Shown: positions 18,960 through 27,696, numbered from the stretch's first letter. The stretch is DNA of 64,000 bases from Bacillus cabrialesii (GCF_004124315.2 NZ_CP096889.1:3269001-3333000), one strand, 5' to 3'. Notes: generated from the letters alone by a model not told the origin. Translations and numbers: made by a program.

Positions 18960-20579
18960 ATGAGTAATGAAGACAAACAACAATCAAAACGAACGCTATT
19001 AATAACAGGCTTAATTATTGCCATGTTTTTTTCAGCCCTTGACGGTACCATTGTCGGAACGGCTATGCCGAAAATTGTCGGTGATCTCGGCGGTTTGAGC
19101 ATGATGACCTGGCTGACGACTGCTTATTTGTTAACATCCACAACCATTGTTCCAATTGCCGGTAAACTGGCCGATTTATTGGGACGCCGCATTGTCTATG
19201 TATCAGGTTTAATTATTTTTATGGCCGCTTCTGCTTTGTGCGGGATGGCCAACAATATGACAGAATTAATTATCTTCCGAGGGCTTCAGGGAATCGGCGG
19301 AGGCATTATGATGCCGATGGCGATGATTGTCATCGGTGACTTGTTCACAGGAAAACAGCGTGCTAAATTTCAAGGGGTCTTTGGCGCGATTTATGGGCTG
19401 GCTTCAGTGATTGGGCCGCAAATCGGCGGCTGGATTGTAGACTCTTTAAACTGGAAATGGGTTTTCTACATTAACCTTCCAGTCGGAATTATTGCCGTTA
19501 TTTTTATTGCCAGAGGATTGCAGGGCCGCCAGCAGACTGGTCCGATCAACTTCGATATCGCTGGTATTTTCACGATGATTGTCGGGGTTGTCAGCCTCCT
19601 TCTCGCCTTAAGCTTTGGCGGGAAAGATTATGCGTGGGGTTCATGGCAGATCCTTGGCTTGTTCGCACTCGCGCTGATCGGCATTGTCAGCTTTATTATC
19701 GTAGAATCAAAAGCAAAAGAGCCAATCTTGCCAATGTATCTATTTAAAAACAGAACGTTTACATTTTTAAACCTGATCGGCTTCTTTATGAGCATCGGCA
19801 TGTTTGGCGCCATTACGTTTGTTCCTTTCTTTATGCAGGGAATTGTCGGTGTAAGCGCGTCTGAATCAGGCACGATTATGACACCGATGATGATCTCTAT
19901 GATCATTACAAGTATTATCGGAGGCCAGCTTGTTTACAAAATCGGCATTAAACCGCAAATCATTACAGGCATGCTGATTATGGCCGGAGGATTCTTGCTG
20001 TTAACGACATTGGATCTTGATACGAGCAAGCTTGTCGCTACATCTTATATGGCGATTATTGGTTTGGGAATGGGTCTGGTAATGCCGATTCTGACACTCG
20101 CTTTACAGGAAAGCTTTTCGAAGGAGGAGCTTGGGGTTGTCACCTCATCCAGCCAATTCTTCCGTTCTATCGGAGGGACATTCGGTATCACTATGCTTGG
20201 AGCCGTAATGAATGCGAGATCAGGAAGTCTATTAACTGATAAACTGGTGCCGTACTTAGACTCACTTCCGGCCCAGGCAAGCTCGTTTGCCGGACAGCTA
20301 AAGGGTATGATTGACACAAATCCGCAAGGCCTTCTGCAATCACTGTTCAGCCCGGAAGCAATGAAACAAATTCCTGCGGCCTTCTCGTCTCATGTTGTGC
20401 CGATTTTAAAAACATCGTTAATGGATTCACTCCACAGCGTGTTTTATGCAGGCCTTATCTTTATCGCAGTCGGAGCCGTATTTACCTTGTTCTTAAAACC
20501 TATCAAACTATCGAATAAGAACACGGGAGAACAAGTAAAGAAGAAAGCGGCACAAGCCGTTGAATCACCTTCCCATTAA
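18960..20579 (+). CDS. yusP: YusP, DHA2-family (14-TMS) multidrug efflux transporter
   Basis: A 539-residue EmrB/QacA-type MFS permease. Family motifs are FFSALDGTIVGTAMPKI near the N-terminus, LADLLGRRIVYVSG (motif A), RGLQGIGGGIMMPMAM and the loop IYGLASVIGPQIGGWIVD (motif C). About 14 hydrophobic segments fit proton-driven drug export. The start ATG at 18960 overlaps the yusO end by the usual one-base offset. It is followed by a strong terminator. Substrates are unknown. Confidence 0.93.
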   Translation: MSNEDKQQSKRTLLITGLIIAMFFSALDGTIVGTAMPKIVGDLGGLSMMTWLTTAYLLTSTTIVPIAGKLADLLGRRIVYVSGLIIFMAASALCGMANNMTELIIFRGLQGIGGGIMMPMAMIVIGDLFTGKQRAKFQGVFGAIYGLASVIGPQIGGWIVDSLNWKWVFYINLPVGIIAVIFIARGLQGRQQTGPINFDIAGIFTMIVGVVSLLLALSFGGKDYAWGSWQILGLFALALIGIVSFIIVESKAKEPILPMYLFKNRTFTFLNLIGFFMSIGMFGAITFVPFFMQGIVGVSASESGTIMTPMMISMIITSIIGGQLVYKIGIKPQIITGMLIMAGGFLLLTTLDLDTSKLVATSYMAIIGLGMGLVMPILTLALQESFSKEELGVVTSSSQFFRSIGGTFGITMLGAVMNARSGSLLTDKLVPYLDSLPAQASSFAGQLKGMIDTNPQGLLQSLFSPEAMKQIPAAFSSHVVPILKTSLMDSLHSVFYAGLIFIAVGAVFTLFLKPIKLSNKNTGEQVKKKAAQAVESPSH

Positions 20580-20586
20580 TAGAGCA

Positions 20587-20610
20587 CCCCGCGGGTCCCA
20601 ATCCGCGGGG
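20587..20610 (+). terminator. Bidirectional terminator between yusP and yusQ
   Basis: CCCCGCGG / CCGCGGGG stem, 8-base loop, followed by TTTTTTT on the plus strand; the convergent yusQ ends 6 bp beyond. Confidence 0.9.
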
Positions 20611-20615
20611 TTTTT

Positions 20616-20999
20616 TTATTCGATCATCTGGGCCTTTCCATTTCCGAAGGACCAATCCTCATCCTGATTTCCGGCCAGCATGATAAACACATCTTCTTTC
20701 CTGACACCAAGCTCGGAATGAATCCCGCTTGCGATAGAGCGGTAAAGCGCTTTTTTCTGCTCAGTTGTTCTTGACTGTTTCAACGTAAAATGAATGTATA
20801 TCAGTTCATCCGTACGCTCGACGTGCAGATAAGACGGATCATAAAAAAATTCGCTGTTTTCATATTGCCTAATGACTTGAAAATAGTCATCTTCCGGCAC
20901 ATTAATTTCTTCAGTCATCGATTGGTGAATGGTCCTGCTTAGTTTTTGAAGCCAAGCTTCGCTTCTCCCCGACCGCAAATGAATTTGTACAAATGGCAT
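20616..20999 (-). CDS. yusQ: YusQ, tautomerase-family protein
   Basis: A 127-residue member of the 4-oxalocrotonate tautomerase superfamily. The protein begins MPFVQIHLRSGRS, giving the required N-terminal catalytic proline once Met is removed. It is about twice the length of 4-OT and so resembles the fused, longer tautomerase subgroup; substrates are unknown. The start ATG at 20999 follows GAGGAGGAGATC. It is 19 bp downstream of yusR and probably in one transcript with it. Confidence 0.88.
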   Translation of the reverse strand: MPFVQIHLRSGRSEAWLQKLSRTIHQSMTEEINVPEDDYFQVIRQYENSEFFYDPSYLHVERTDELIYIHFTLKQSRTTEQKKALYRSIASGIHSELGVRKEDVFIMLAGNQDEDWSFGNGKAQMIE

Positions 21000-21018
21000 C
21001 CCTGATCTCCTCCTCTCC

Positions 21019-21759
21019 TTACAGCGTCTGCCCGCTGTCAATTGTGATGATTTGGCCTGTGAGTGATTCCTGTTCAACAAGCGAACAGATCAATTGGGCG
21101 ACATCTTCCGGTGCAGCAATACGCTGCAGCGGCAAAGTGCCGATCATGCTTTTCATTTTTTCCTCACGGCCAGCCCACCATCTCGTTGCGACAGCTCCCG
21201 GTGCTACACCGCTCACTCTGATTTCAGGAGCTAAGGCGTGAGCCAAAGATTTCGTTAAACCGTGCACCGCCGATTTAGACACTGCGTAAGGCATAGATGA
21301 GCCCGCTCCGGTTACCCCTGCGATGCTGCCGACATTTACAATCGCTCCAGCCTTGCCTTTTTTCATGAAAGGAACCACTGCCCGCGCGCAGAAAAACATC
21401 CCTTTCACATTGACAGCGTACAGCTCATCCCAGATGTCTTCAGTCGCGGCTTCGAGATCATCCATTGGAATATGCCGCGTAATGCTGGCGTTGTTGATTA
21501 AAACATCAATGGTGCCGTATGTTTTCACAATCGATTGAACCATGAACTGCACTTCGCTGTTTTTTGATACATCCGCTTGGATGGCGAAAGCTTGCCCGCC
21601 ATCTTTTTTAATCATTTCCACTGTTTCCTCCGCTTCGGATTGCGAGCGTGAATAATTCACCGCAACAATCGCTCCGCGTTTTGCCAATTCCATGCTGGCT
21701 GCTCTTCCGATTCCTGTGCCGCCCCCCGTTACAAGAGCTATTTTGTTCATGACATTCAT
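21019..21759 (-). CDS. yusR: YusR, short-chain dehydrogenase/reductase (intact)
   Basis: A 246-residue classical SDR. It has the NAD(P) motif TGGGTGIGRAASMELA, NNASI, catalytic serine in VNVGSIAG, and the YxxxK pair in MPYAVSKSAV. Closest in style to 3-oxoacyl-ACP reductases. Start ATG at 21759 has AAGGAG eight bases upstream; a GTG three codons earlier is possible. My recollection is that strain 168 carries this locus as two fragments (yusR and yusS), whereas here it is a single full-length frame. Divergent from yusT. Confidence 0.9.
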   Translation of the reverse strand: MNVMNKIALVTGGGTGIGRAASMELAKRGAIVAVNYSRSQSEAEETVEMIKKDGGQAFAIQADVSKNSEVQFMVQSIVKTYGTIDVLINNASITRHIPMDDLEAATEDIWDELYAVNVKGMFFCARAVVPFMKKGKAGAIVNVGSIAGVTGAGSSMPYAVSKSAVHGLTKSLAHALAPEIRVSGVAPGAVATRWWAGREEKMKSMIGTLPLQRIAAPEDVAQLICSLVEQESLTGQIITIDSGQTL

Positions 21760-21802
21760 TGCCGCCACTCCTTGCTGTTTATGAAATTTCTTGCTGATTC
21801 CA

Positions 21803-21832
21803 TTGTAATCCAGGTTTGGTGTTACGTATAAT
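21803..21832 (+). promoter_or_regulatory. Promoter of yusT
   Basis: Plus-strand -35 TTGTAA (21803-21808), 18-bp spacer, -10 TATAAT (21827-21832, consensus). Confidence 0.65.
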
Positions 21833-21847
21833 GATTGTTAAAGATAC

Positions 21848-21872
21848 TTGCTATCACTCAGATTGATAGCAA
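21848..21872 (+). promoter_or_regulatory. Perfect palindrome in the yusR-yusT intergenic region (LysR-type operator)
   Basis: TTGCTATCA (21848-21856) and TGATAGCAA (21864-21872) form a perfect 9-bp inverted repeat with a 7-bp centre, containing the T-N11-A pattern of LysR boxes. It lies just downstream of the yusT start point and about 90 bp upstream of yusR, fitting autorepression plus control of the divergent SDR gene. Confidence 0.75.
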
Positions 21873-21891
21873 ATGAACGGAGGAATTCAAA

Positions 21892-22779
21892 GTGGAAAGC
21901 GGAGATTTACGTGTGTTTCAAATGGTAGCCCGCGAAGGCTCAATTACAAAAGCAGCTCAGCAGCTAGGCTATGTTCAATCGAATGTCACGGCCAGAATTC
22001 AGCAATTAGAAGCTGAGCTGGGCACCATGTTGTTTTTGCGCCATAACCGGGGTATGACACTTTCTGCAAGCGGAAAGCTGCTGCTGGAATACGCCAATAA
22101 AATTATCGGCCTTTTAGATGAGGCGTCTAAAGCGCTCTCATCCTCCGTCGAACCAAGCGGTCCGCTTATGATCGGCTCCACTCAGACAACCGCCGCGGTA
22201 AGGCTTCCAAAGCTTCTGGCTGCTTATTATGAAGAGCATCCAAACGTCCAGCTGTCTTTAACAACAGGACATACACAATTTCTCCTTGATAAAGTTCTTC
22301 GTTATGAATTGGATGGCGCCTTTATCGGATGCGAATGCAATCATCCCGAGCTCGAATCCTATCCTGCATTTGAGGAAGAACCCGTAGTTGTTTCGGCCGC
22401 TTCCGTGTCCGGTGCAGAGGAAGCCATCACAAAGCCGATTCTCGTTTACAGCACAGGCTGTTCGTATCGTGAGACGCTTGAAAAATGGCTGCGCTCTGTC
22501 GGCGTCACACAGCCGGTCATTATGGAATTTGGCACCCTTGAAGCGATTATCGGCGGAGTTACAGCAGGTCTTGGCATTTCTTTGCTGCCGAGAACGGTTG
22601 TGCAGAAACACGAGGCTGAAGGGTCGATTCGATTGTACCCGCTGCCTGAAGCCCTCAGACAGATGAAAACAGAATTTATTGTCCGAAAAGACTCGTTTAT
22701 CAGCAGCGCGCTGCGGACCTTTATGGATTCATTTGCGCCAGATAAAAAGGCGGCATCACAAAAAAGCAGTCTGCTGTGA
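21892..22779 (+). CDS. yusT: YusT, LysR-family transcriptional regulator
   Basis: A 295-residue LysR regulator. The N-terminal winged helix-turn-helix is LRVFQMVAREGSITKAAQQLGYVQSNVTARIQQLE; the rest is the two-lobed substrate-binding domain (PLMIGSTQTTAAVRLPKLL...). The effector is unknown. The start is GTG at 21892 with GGAGG eight bases upstream. Divergence from yusR-yusQ and the perfect palindrome between them point to yusRQ as the target. Confidence 0.93.
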   Translation: MESGDLRVFQMVAREGSITKAAQQLGYVQSNVTARIQQLEAELGTMLFLRHNRGMTLSASGKLLLEYANKIIGLLDEASKALSSSVEPSGPLMIGSTQTTAAVRLPKLLAAYYEEHPNVQLSLTTGHTQFLLDKVLRYELDGAFIGCECNHPELESYPAFEEEPVVVSAASVSGAEEAITKPILVYSTGCSYRETLEKWLRSVGVTQPVIMEFGTLEAIIGGVTAGLGISLLPRTVVQKHEAEGSIRLYPLPEALRQMKTEFIVRKDSFISSALRTFMDSFAPDKKAASQKSSLL

Positions 22780-22796
22780 TTGGCAGGCTGCTTTTT
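22761..22796 (+). terminator. Bidirectional terminator between yusT and yusU
   Basis: A 14-bp stem (AAAAAGCAGTCTGC and its complement, one G-U) with an 8-base loop and T-tracts on both strands. The left arm overlaps the last codons of yusT. Confidence 0.85.
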
Positions 22797-22799
22797 TAG

Positions 22800-23045
22800 C
22801 TATTGTTTGTTTCGATGCGCTTCATTTAATTCCTTAATATGCTGAATGATATCTTTAATGCCCTGCTTCGCGTCAGGATATGTCGCATTCCAATGCTTGG
22901 CGAGCGGCGGCATGCTTTTGGCTATATGCGTGTACAAAATCCATTGCTTCACTTCTTCTTTTAGCTCATTGTTTGATTCACCAAGCAGAAGCTCAGTATA
23001 TTTCTCCAGCAATCCATCCAGCTGCTCCTGAAGTTTTTGTTCCAT
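22800..23045 (-). CDS. yusU: YusU, DUF2573-type small protein
   Basis: An 81-residue all-helical, charged protein from ATG 23045 (MEQKLQEQLDGLLEKY), behind AAAGGAAG. The block IAKSMPPLAKHWNATYPDAKQGIKDII is the part I associate with Bacillus DUF2573 proteins. No enzyme motif. It follows yusV by 71 bp on the same strand; whether it belongs to the siderophore system is not known. Confidence 0.75.
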   Translation of the reverse strand: MEQKLQEQLDGLLEKYTELLLGESNNELKEEVKQWILYTHIAKSMPPLAKHWNATYPDAKQGIKDIIQHIKELNEAHRNKQ

Positions 23046-23116
23046 TTTCCATCTTCCTTTCGAAAAAAAACAGCAAGGAGCTTTCTCAGGGTGAAAGCTC
23101 CTTTCGCTGGCGTTAT

Positions 23117-23944
23117 TTATCCATGTGATGTGAAAGCCGCTTCCTGGACAATGCATCTGCCCTTGCCATGAGGGATGCAAAGAGGCGTTCCAAACAGCGG
23201 GTCCTGTGTGACCTGACAGTTCATAGAAAACACATTTTGCACAAGATCACAAGTAATGACCTCTTCCGGACGGCCTTCAGCATAAATACGTTTATCTTTT
23301 ATGGCCACAAGATGATGCGCATAGCGGCACGCCAAGTTTAAATCATGGAGAACCATGACAATCGTCCGTTCTTCCTTTTCATTCAATTCAAACAGCAAAT
23401 CAAGAATTTCTATTTGGTGCGTCATGTCTAAATAGGTTGTCGGCTCATCCAAAAGGATAATATCCGTTTCCTGCGCAAGCGTCATCGCGATCCAAGCCCG
23501 CTGGCGCTGTCCGCCTGACAAAGAATCGACGGCGCGGTCAGCCATGTCCTCAAGCTTTGTTGCTTTTAGCGCTCTTTCAACTGCTGCCTCATCCTCTTTT
23601 GACCACTGCTTCAGCCAGTTTTGGTAAGGATATCTTCCTTGCTTCACCAGCTGATGCACCGTCAGCCCCTCTGGAGCCGAAGGCCCCTGCGGCAGGATAG
23701 CGAGCTCTTTTGCGACTTCCTTTGTCGGAAGCTTGGCAATCGCTCTTCCTTCCAGCAGCACTGAACCGCCTCTTGGCTTCATCAGGCGAGCTAATGAACG
23801 TAAAAGTGTCGATTTTCCGCAGCCGTTGCTGCCAATAAATACGGTAATTTCACCTTTGGGAATTGTTAAATTCAACTCATCAATAATAACGGCATCCCCG
23901 TATCCTAAGCTCAGCGTTTCTGTAGAAATTGCACTCATACCCAT
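23117..23944 (-). CDS. yusV: YusV, siderophore ABC transporter ATPase
   Basis: A 275-residue FecE/FhuC-type ATPase. Walker [13 protein letters not shown], signature [15 protein letters not shown], Walker [17 protein letters not shown] and the H-loop [16 protein letters not shown] are present. It has no permease partner nearby. In B. subtilis YusV is the shared ATPase for FeuABC (bacillibactin) and the YfiYZ-YfhA system. A Fur box upstream fits iron-repressed expression. The start is ATG 23944 with AGGAGCGGTT upstream. Confidence 0.92.
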   Translation of the reverse strand: MGMSAISTETLSLGYGDAVIIDELNLTIPKGEITVFIGSNGCGKSTLLRSLARLMKPRGGSVLLEGRAIAKLPTKEVAKELAILPQGPSAPEGLTVHQLVKQGRYPYQNWLKQWSKEDEAAVERALKATKLEDMADRAVDSLSGGQRQRAWIAMTLAQETDIILLDEPTTYLDMTHQIEILDLLFELNEKEERTIVMVLHDLNLACRYAHHLVAIKDKRIYAEGRPEEVITCDLVQNVFSMNCQVTQDPLFGTPLCIPHGKGRCIVQEAAFTSHG

Positions 23945-24098
23945 AACCGCTCCTTTTTGCTGGCTTTTTAGCAGCACTATGTATTGCACGTTTTCTATCT
24001 ACATGCGTTTTAAGTCAATTGTCATCAATGCAAGTGATTCGATATTCAGCCATTTGATATGGTCATATATCCCTCATTGTAGCAGAAAACATTGACTT

Positions 24099-24113
24099 TG
24101 AAAATCATTTTCA
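24099..24113 (-). promoter_or_regulatory. Fur box upstream of yusV
   Basis: TGAAAAT G ATTTTCA, a perfect 7-1-7 palindrome on the minus strand with one mismatch per half to TGATAAT-N-ATTATCA. It ends 17 bp upstream of a minus-strand -10 TACAAT (24076-24081), so it covers the -35 region. Confidence 0.8.
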
Positions 24114-24161
24114 ATTAGTTTCTTGGACATAATTGACGTATATGGGTTTTTTATCACATGG

Positions 24162-24599
24162 TTATTTCTTTATTTCTCTTACTGAGCCGTTCTTCAGCTT
24201 CAGCTTTAAGTCGATATGATCATAATGGCTGTCCAGATTAAATGCTGCCAGCACACTGTGTATCACTTCTGTTTCAGCCATTTGGTCTGTCACGGAAAGC
24301 TCGCCCAGGATCATTTTCATTTCATCTAATGCTTCTTCTCCCTCCTGATTGACGCCGGAGAGTTTATCCTGTATTTCCGCTGTTTCCTGAGTCCCATTTT
24401 TTGTATAGATTCCTTCATACCGATTATGCTCACCATCTCCGTAGCTCACGCGAAGCGAGAAATTGCTGTAAGGAACGGACTTCAGTTGAGTGACGGCTGT
24501 ATTTTCTCCTTCTGCCTGCTGCTGTTCCTCATTGAGACGGCAGCCCGCAATCAGAACCACTGCGAGACAAACAGCCCCGGCTGCTCTGATCAAATGCAT
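24162..24599 (-). CDS. yusW: YusW, putative lipoprotein
   Basis: A 145-residue secreted lipoprotein. The signal peptide ends in LIAGC with the lipid cysteine at residue 20, followed by a glutamate/glutamine-rich linker. The mature part (LRVSYGDGEHNRYEGIYTKNG, then DSHYDHIDLKLKLKNGSV) is the YusW-like domain of unknown function, similar in outline to PepSY-type beta folds. Start ATG at 24599 with GGGGGGAAAC upstream. It lies between yusV and a structured intergenic element whose hairpins could control it. Confidence 0.85.
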   Translation of the reverse strand: MHLIRAAGAVCLAVVLIAGCRLNEEQQQAEGENTAVTQLKSVPYSNFSLRVSYGDGEHNRYEGIYTKNGTQETAEIQDKLSGVNQEGEEALDEMKMILGELSVTDQMAETEVIHSVLAAFNLDSHYDHIDLKLKLKNGSVREIKK

Positions 24600-24670
24600 A
24601 TGTTTCCCCCCTGTAGGATTCCATTTGTTTTAGGTATATCCAGAGAATGAAATCCTCATTCAGAGAAGAA

Positions 24671-24850
24671 TTGAAAAAGCCGAGACGTATAACGCCACGG
24701 CTTCACCGTGTCGACAACCCCTCGCATTCGTTGTAAGGCTGCGCGTCGGTGCTTAATAAAGAATGGAACGGCGGTTAAATTCCAGACGTCCTGGCCTAAA
24801 CGCCGCCGTCATCACATCCTGTGAAAGCCTGCTCCGATGCGACTTCAAGG
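24671..24850 (-). other. Structured intergenic element of about 180-190 bp (candidate dispersed repeat or leader RNA)
   Basis: The gap between yusX and yusW is GC-richer than its surroundings and folds well on the minus strand. Helix A is ACGGCGG/CCGCCGT (24768-24774 with 24803-24809) around a CCAG/CTGG hairpin. Helix B is CACCG/CGGTG (24704-24708 with 24747-24751) around ACAAC/GTTGT. A final hairpin AAGCCG...CGGCTT (24677-24703) ends in TTTTTC and looks like a terminator. A short CACGG/CCGTG hairpin at 24696-24710 is mutually exclusive with both helix B and the terminator. No RNA family fits that I know. Its size and structure recall the dispersed 190-bp repeat described in the B. subtilis genome, which I cannot confirm here. 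Confidence 0.5.
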
Positions 24851-24855
24851 TTTTT

Positions 24856-26664
24856 TCAATCACGATGTGAAGATTCTGTCATTTGCAAAAAGGCTTCCGC
24901 GTCACGAACGGCCAGCTTGATGGCATTCTCCCAGAAATCGCGTTTCGTAATATCAGCGCCCAAATGCTTCATCGCCAAGTCTTCCACAGTCATAGAAGCT
25001 GTATCTCGCAAAAGCGCGATATACTTCTCTTCGAACGCGTTTTTTTCTTCAAGCGCCATAGCGTAAATGCCGAGAGAAAACAGATAGCCGAACGTATAAG
25101 GGAAATTGTAAAACGGCACCCTCGTGATGTGAAAGTGAAGCTTTGACGCCCAAAAGAGCGGATGATACTCTCCTAACGCATTGCAATATGCCTCTTTTTG
25201 CGCCTCTTCCATCAGCTCATTCAAACGGTCGGCCGGAACCGCTCCACGCTTTCGTTCTTCATAAAATCTCGTTTCGAATAGGAATCTTGCATGAATATTC
25301 ATGAAGAATGCAACGCTTCTTTGCACTTTATCCTCCAGAAGGACAAGCTTTTCTTCCTTCGTCTCCGCCTGCTGGACAGTCGCGTCCGCCACAATCATCT
25401 CAGCAAACGTTGAAGCCGTTTCCGCAACGTTCATGGCGTAGGACCTGTTTAACGGCCTGACGTTTAGCATCGCTTCCTGATGGAACGCGTGTCCGAGCTC
25501 ATGTGCAAGTGTTGAAACATTTGAGGCGCTTCCAGAAAACGTCATAAAAATCCGCGATTCTCCGCTGTCAGGAAAGCTCGTGCAAAAGCCGCCGACTCTT
25601 TTTCCGCTCCTGTCTTCCGCTTCAATCCAGCGGTCCCGAAACGCTTTTTCAGTGAAAGAGGACAGCTTTTTGCCAAACGTTGAAAACTGGCTGACGATGA
25701 TATTTGCGGCTTCATCATATGAATAGACCTTTCCGTCAGACCCGATCGGTGCCTCAACATCGTACCAGCTGAGCTTTTCAAGGCCGAGCATGGACGCTTT
25801 CCGGTTCAAAAACTGAACGAACGGCTGCTTGTTTTCAGTGATAACCTGCCACATCGTATCCAGTGTTTCTTTTTTCATCCTGTTGATCTGCAGCGGCTCC
25901 TTCAGGACATTCTCCCAGCCGCGCGCTTTATAGGTTTCAAGCCGGAATCCCGCCAAATGATTGAGCGTGCTGCTGAACATATCCTGCTTGCTTTCCCAAG
26001 CTTGATGCAAACGTTCATATATTGTTTTTCTGACAGCGCGGTCTTGATGGTCCATCACATTCTCAGCCTGGCCGACAGACAATTGCTTATTCACACCGTT
26101 TTCCTCATACGGGATCGTCATTTTGCCGACAACCATATTGTATAGATCGCTCCAAGCGTGATATCCGTCCACCGCAAGGTTTCCAATCAGTTTTTCTTTA
26201 CCCGGGCTGAGCTTTTCAGCAACCCGTTGTCTTCTTTCATTTAATATGTACGATACATCGCGTAATCCCGGTTTTGTTAACAATTCATTCCACACGTCTT
26301 GTTGAATGGCCACAAGCTTATGGTCTAATGTGATGAGGGACGATTGAAAATCTGCGTTAAGCCGATTCATGAGTGACTGATGCTCAACAGCCTTTTGATC
26401 ATGGATATTCTGGGCCTGAAGGCAAGCGACAAAAGCGCCGGCCTGCTGAAGCTTGACAGAAGCCTGTTCGAATAAATCAAGCAATGCTGTCAGTCCTTCA
26501 GCCTCTTCGGGCGATTCTGGCACCTGAAACGCATCAGTCATATCTTGAAATGCACGCAGACTTTGCGACAGCTTCTCAATATACCCCTTAAATTCTTCTG
26601 ATTGGCTTCCGCCCTTAAAAAATGAATCCAGATCCCACCTTTGTTCTACCCCTTGCAGCGCCAT
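24856..26664 (-). CDS. yusX: YusX, M3-family oligoendopeptidase F-like protein
   Basis: A 602-residue metallopeptidase of the thimet/PepF family. The zinc site is in STLAHELGHAFHQEAM (HExxH), with the third ligand glutamate in NVAETASTFAEMI some 25 residues on. The N-terminal 200 residues are the helical PepF_N-type domain. No signal peptide, so cytosolic degradation of short peptides is expected. ATG 26664 (MALQGVEQRWDL) follows AAGGAAAGGGG; the open frame to 26706 is not needed. Transcribed toward yusW through the structured element. Confidence 0.9.
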   Translation of the reverse strand: MALQGVEQRWDLDSFFKGGSQSEEFKGYIEKLSQSLRAFQDMTDAFQVPESPEEAEGLTALLDLFEQASVKLQQAGAFVACLQAQNIHDQKAVEHQSLMNRLNADFQSSLITLDHKLVAIQQDVWNELLTKPGLRDVSYILNERRQRVAEKLSPGKEKLIGNLAVDGYHAWSDLYNMVVGKMTIPYEENGVNKQLSVGQAENVMDHQDRAVRKTIYERLHQAWESKQDMFSSTLNHLAGFRLETYKARGWENVLKEPLQINRMKKETLDTMWQVITENKQPFVQFLNRKASMLGLEKLSWYDVEAPIGSDGKVYSYDEAANIIVSQFSTFGKKLSSFTEKAFRDRWIEAEDRSGKRVGGFCTSFPDSGESRIFMTFSGSASNVSTLAHELGHAFHQEAMLNVRPLNRSYAMNVAETASTFAEMIVADATVQQAETKEEKLVLLEDKVQRSVAFFMNIHARFLFETRFYEERKRGAVPADRLNELMEEAQKEAYCNALGEYHPLFWASKLHFHITRVPFYNFPYTFGYLFSLGIYAMALEEKNAFEEKYIALLRDTASMTVEDLAMKHLGADITKRDFWENAIKLAVRDAEAFLQMTESSHRD

Positions 26665-26797
26665 AACACAAAACCCCTTTCCTTCTTTCGTTTTATTATA
26701 GAACAATTCTGAATTATTGTATAAAAATTTCTTTTATAGGCGTCTTTTTCCGTTTATGAATGTACAATAGCTGTAGCAGTTAAATAGGAGGTATATG

Positions 26798-27652
26798 ATG
26801 AATAAAAAAATCGCGATCGTAACAGGAGCTTCAAAAGGCTTTGGTCAGCTTGCCGCAGTAAAGCTCGCCAAGTCATTTTTCGTGATTGCCACAACTAGAC
26901 AGCCTGAGAAAGCTGAACAGCTGCGGGAATTGGCCGAAGCACACAATGTGTCTGATTCTATTCACATTACCGCTCTCGACGTCACAGATGAACAATCGAT
27001 AGCCTTATTCGGAAAAGCGATTAGCGCTTACGCTCCCATTGATCTTCTCGTCAACAACGCAGGTACGGCTTACGGAGGATTTGTCGAGGATGTGCCGATG
27101 GAACATTTCAGACAGCAATTTGAAACGAATGTCTTCGGGTTAATCCATGTGACAAAAACCGTTCTGCCTTACATAAGAAAGCATGGCGGCGCAAAGATTA
27201 TAAACGTGAGCAGCATCAGCGGCCTGACCGGATTCCCCGCGCTGTCGCCATATGCGGCTTCCAAGCATGCATTAGAGGGTTTTTCTGAAAGCCTTCGTAT
27301 CGAGCTGCTTCCGTTCGGTATCGAAACCGCTTTGATCGAGCCGGGCTCATACAAAACGTCAATCTGGTCAACTTCATTATCAAATTTTATGTCGGTGCCT
27401 GCTGACGATTCAGCCTATCATCAATACTATAAAAAGATCCTTGCCTACGTTGAAAAAAACGCAGATGAAAGCGGAGATCCCCAAGAGGTTGCCGACCTCA
27501 TTTATCAATTGGCAACAAAACAGCACGTAAAGAAATTACGCTACCCGATCGGAAAGGGCATCAAGCTCACCCTGTTATTCCGCTCGCTATTCCCTTGGTC
27601 TGCGTGGGAGTCTATCCTGAAGAAAAAACTATTCAGTTCATCTAAATTATAA
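26798..27652 (+). CDS. yusZ: YusZ, short-chain dehydrogenase
   Basis: A 284-residue classical SDR: TGASKGFGQLAAVKLA (cofactor), NNAGTAYGG, catalytic serine in NVSSISG, and YxxxK in SPYAASKHALEGF. The C-terminal extension of about 40 residues ends in a basic, hydrophobic stretch (LTLLFRSLFPWSAW). The substrate is unknown. I prefer the second of two adjacent ATGs (26798; AGGAGG six bases upstream). A -10-like TACAAT lies at 26763-26768. Its stop codon lies inside the PerR box of mrgA. Confidence 0.9.
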   Translation: MNKKIAIVTGASKGFGQLAAVKLAKSFFVIATTRQPEKAEQLRELAEAHNVSDSIHITALDVTDEQSIALFGKAISAYAPIDLLVNNAGTAYGGFVEDVPMEHFRQQFETNVFGLIHVTKTVLPYIRKHGGAKIINVSSISGLTGFPALSPYAASKHALEGFSESLRIELLPFGIETALIEPGSYKTSIWSTSLSNFMSVPADDSAYHQYYKKILAYVEKNADESGDPQEVADLIYQLATKQHVKKLRYPIGKGIKLTLLFRSLFPWSAWESILKKKLFSSSKL

Positions 27653-27661
27653 TTATTATAA
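27647..27661 (+). promoter_or_regulatory. PerR box of mrgA
   Basis: TTATAATTATTATAA is an exact match to the PerR consensus TTATAATNATTATAA. It overlaps the TAA stop of yusZ (27650-27652) and sits just upstream of the mrgA -35 region. Confidence 0.93.
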
Positions 27662-27668
27662 TTTAGTA

Positions 27669-27696
27669 TTGATTTTTAATTAATACGTGATATAAT
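27669..27696 (+). promoter_or_regulatory. Promoter of mrgA
   Basis: -35 TTGATT (27669-27674), 16-bp spacer, -10 TATAAT (27691-27696). The PerR box lies 7 bp upstream of the -35. Confidence 0.7.

Noticed and set aside
24660..24810. Arginine-rich open frame of about 50 codons through the structured element
   Set aside because: It uses many rare CGA/CGG codons and follows stem sequences; the RNA-like pairing explains the DNA better than coding.
26665..26706. N-terminal extension of yusX
   Set aside because: The ribosome site AAGGAAAGGGG lies inside the extension and points to ATG 26664.
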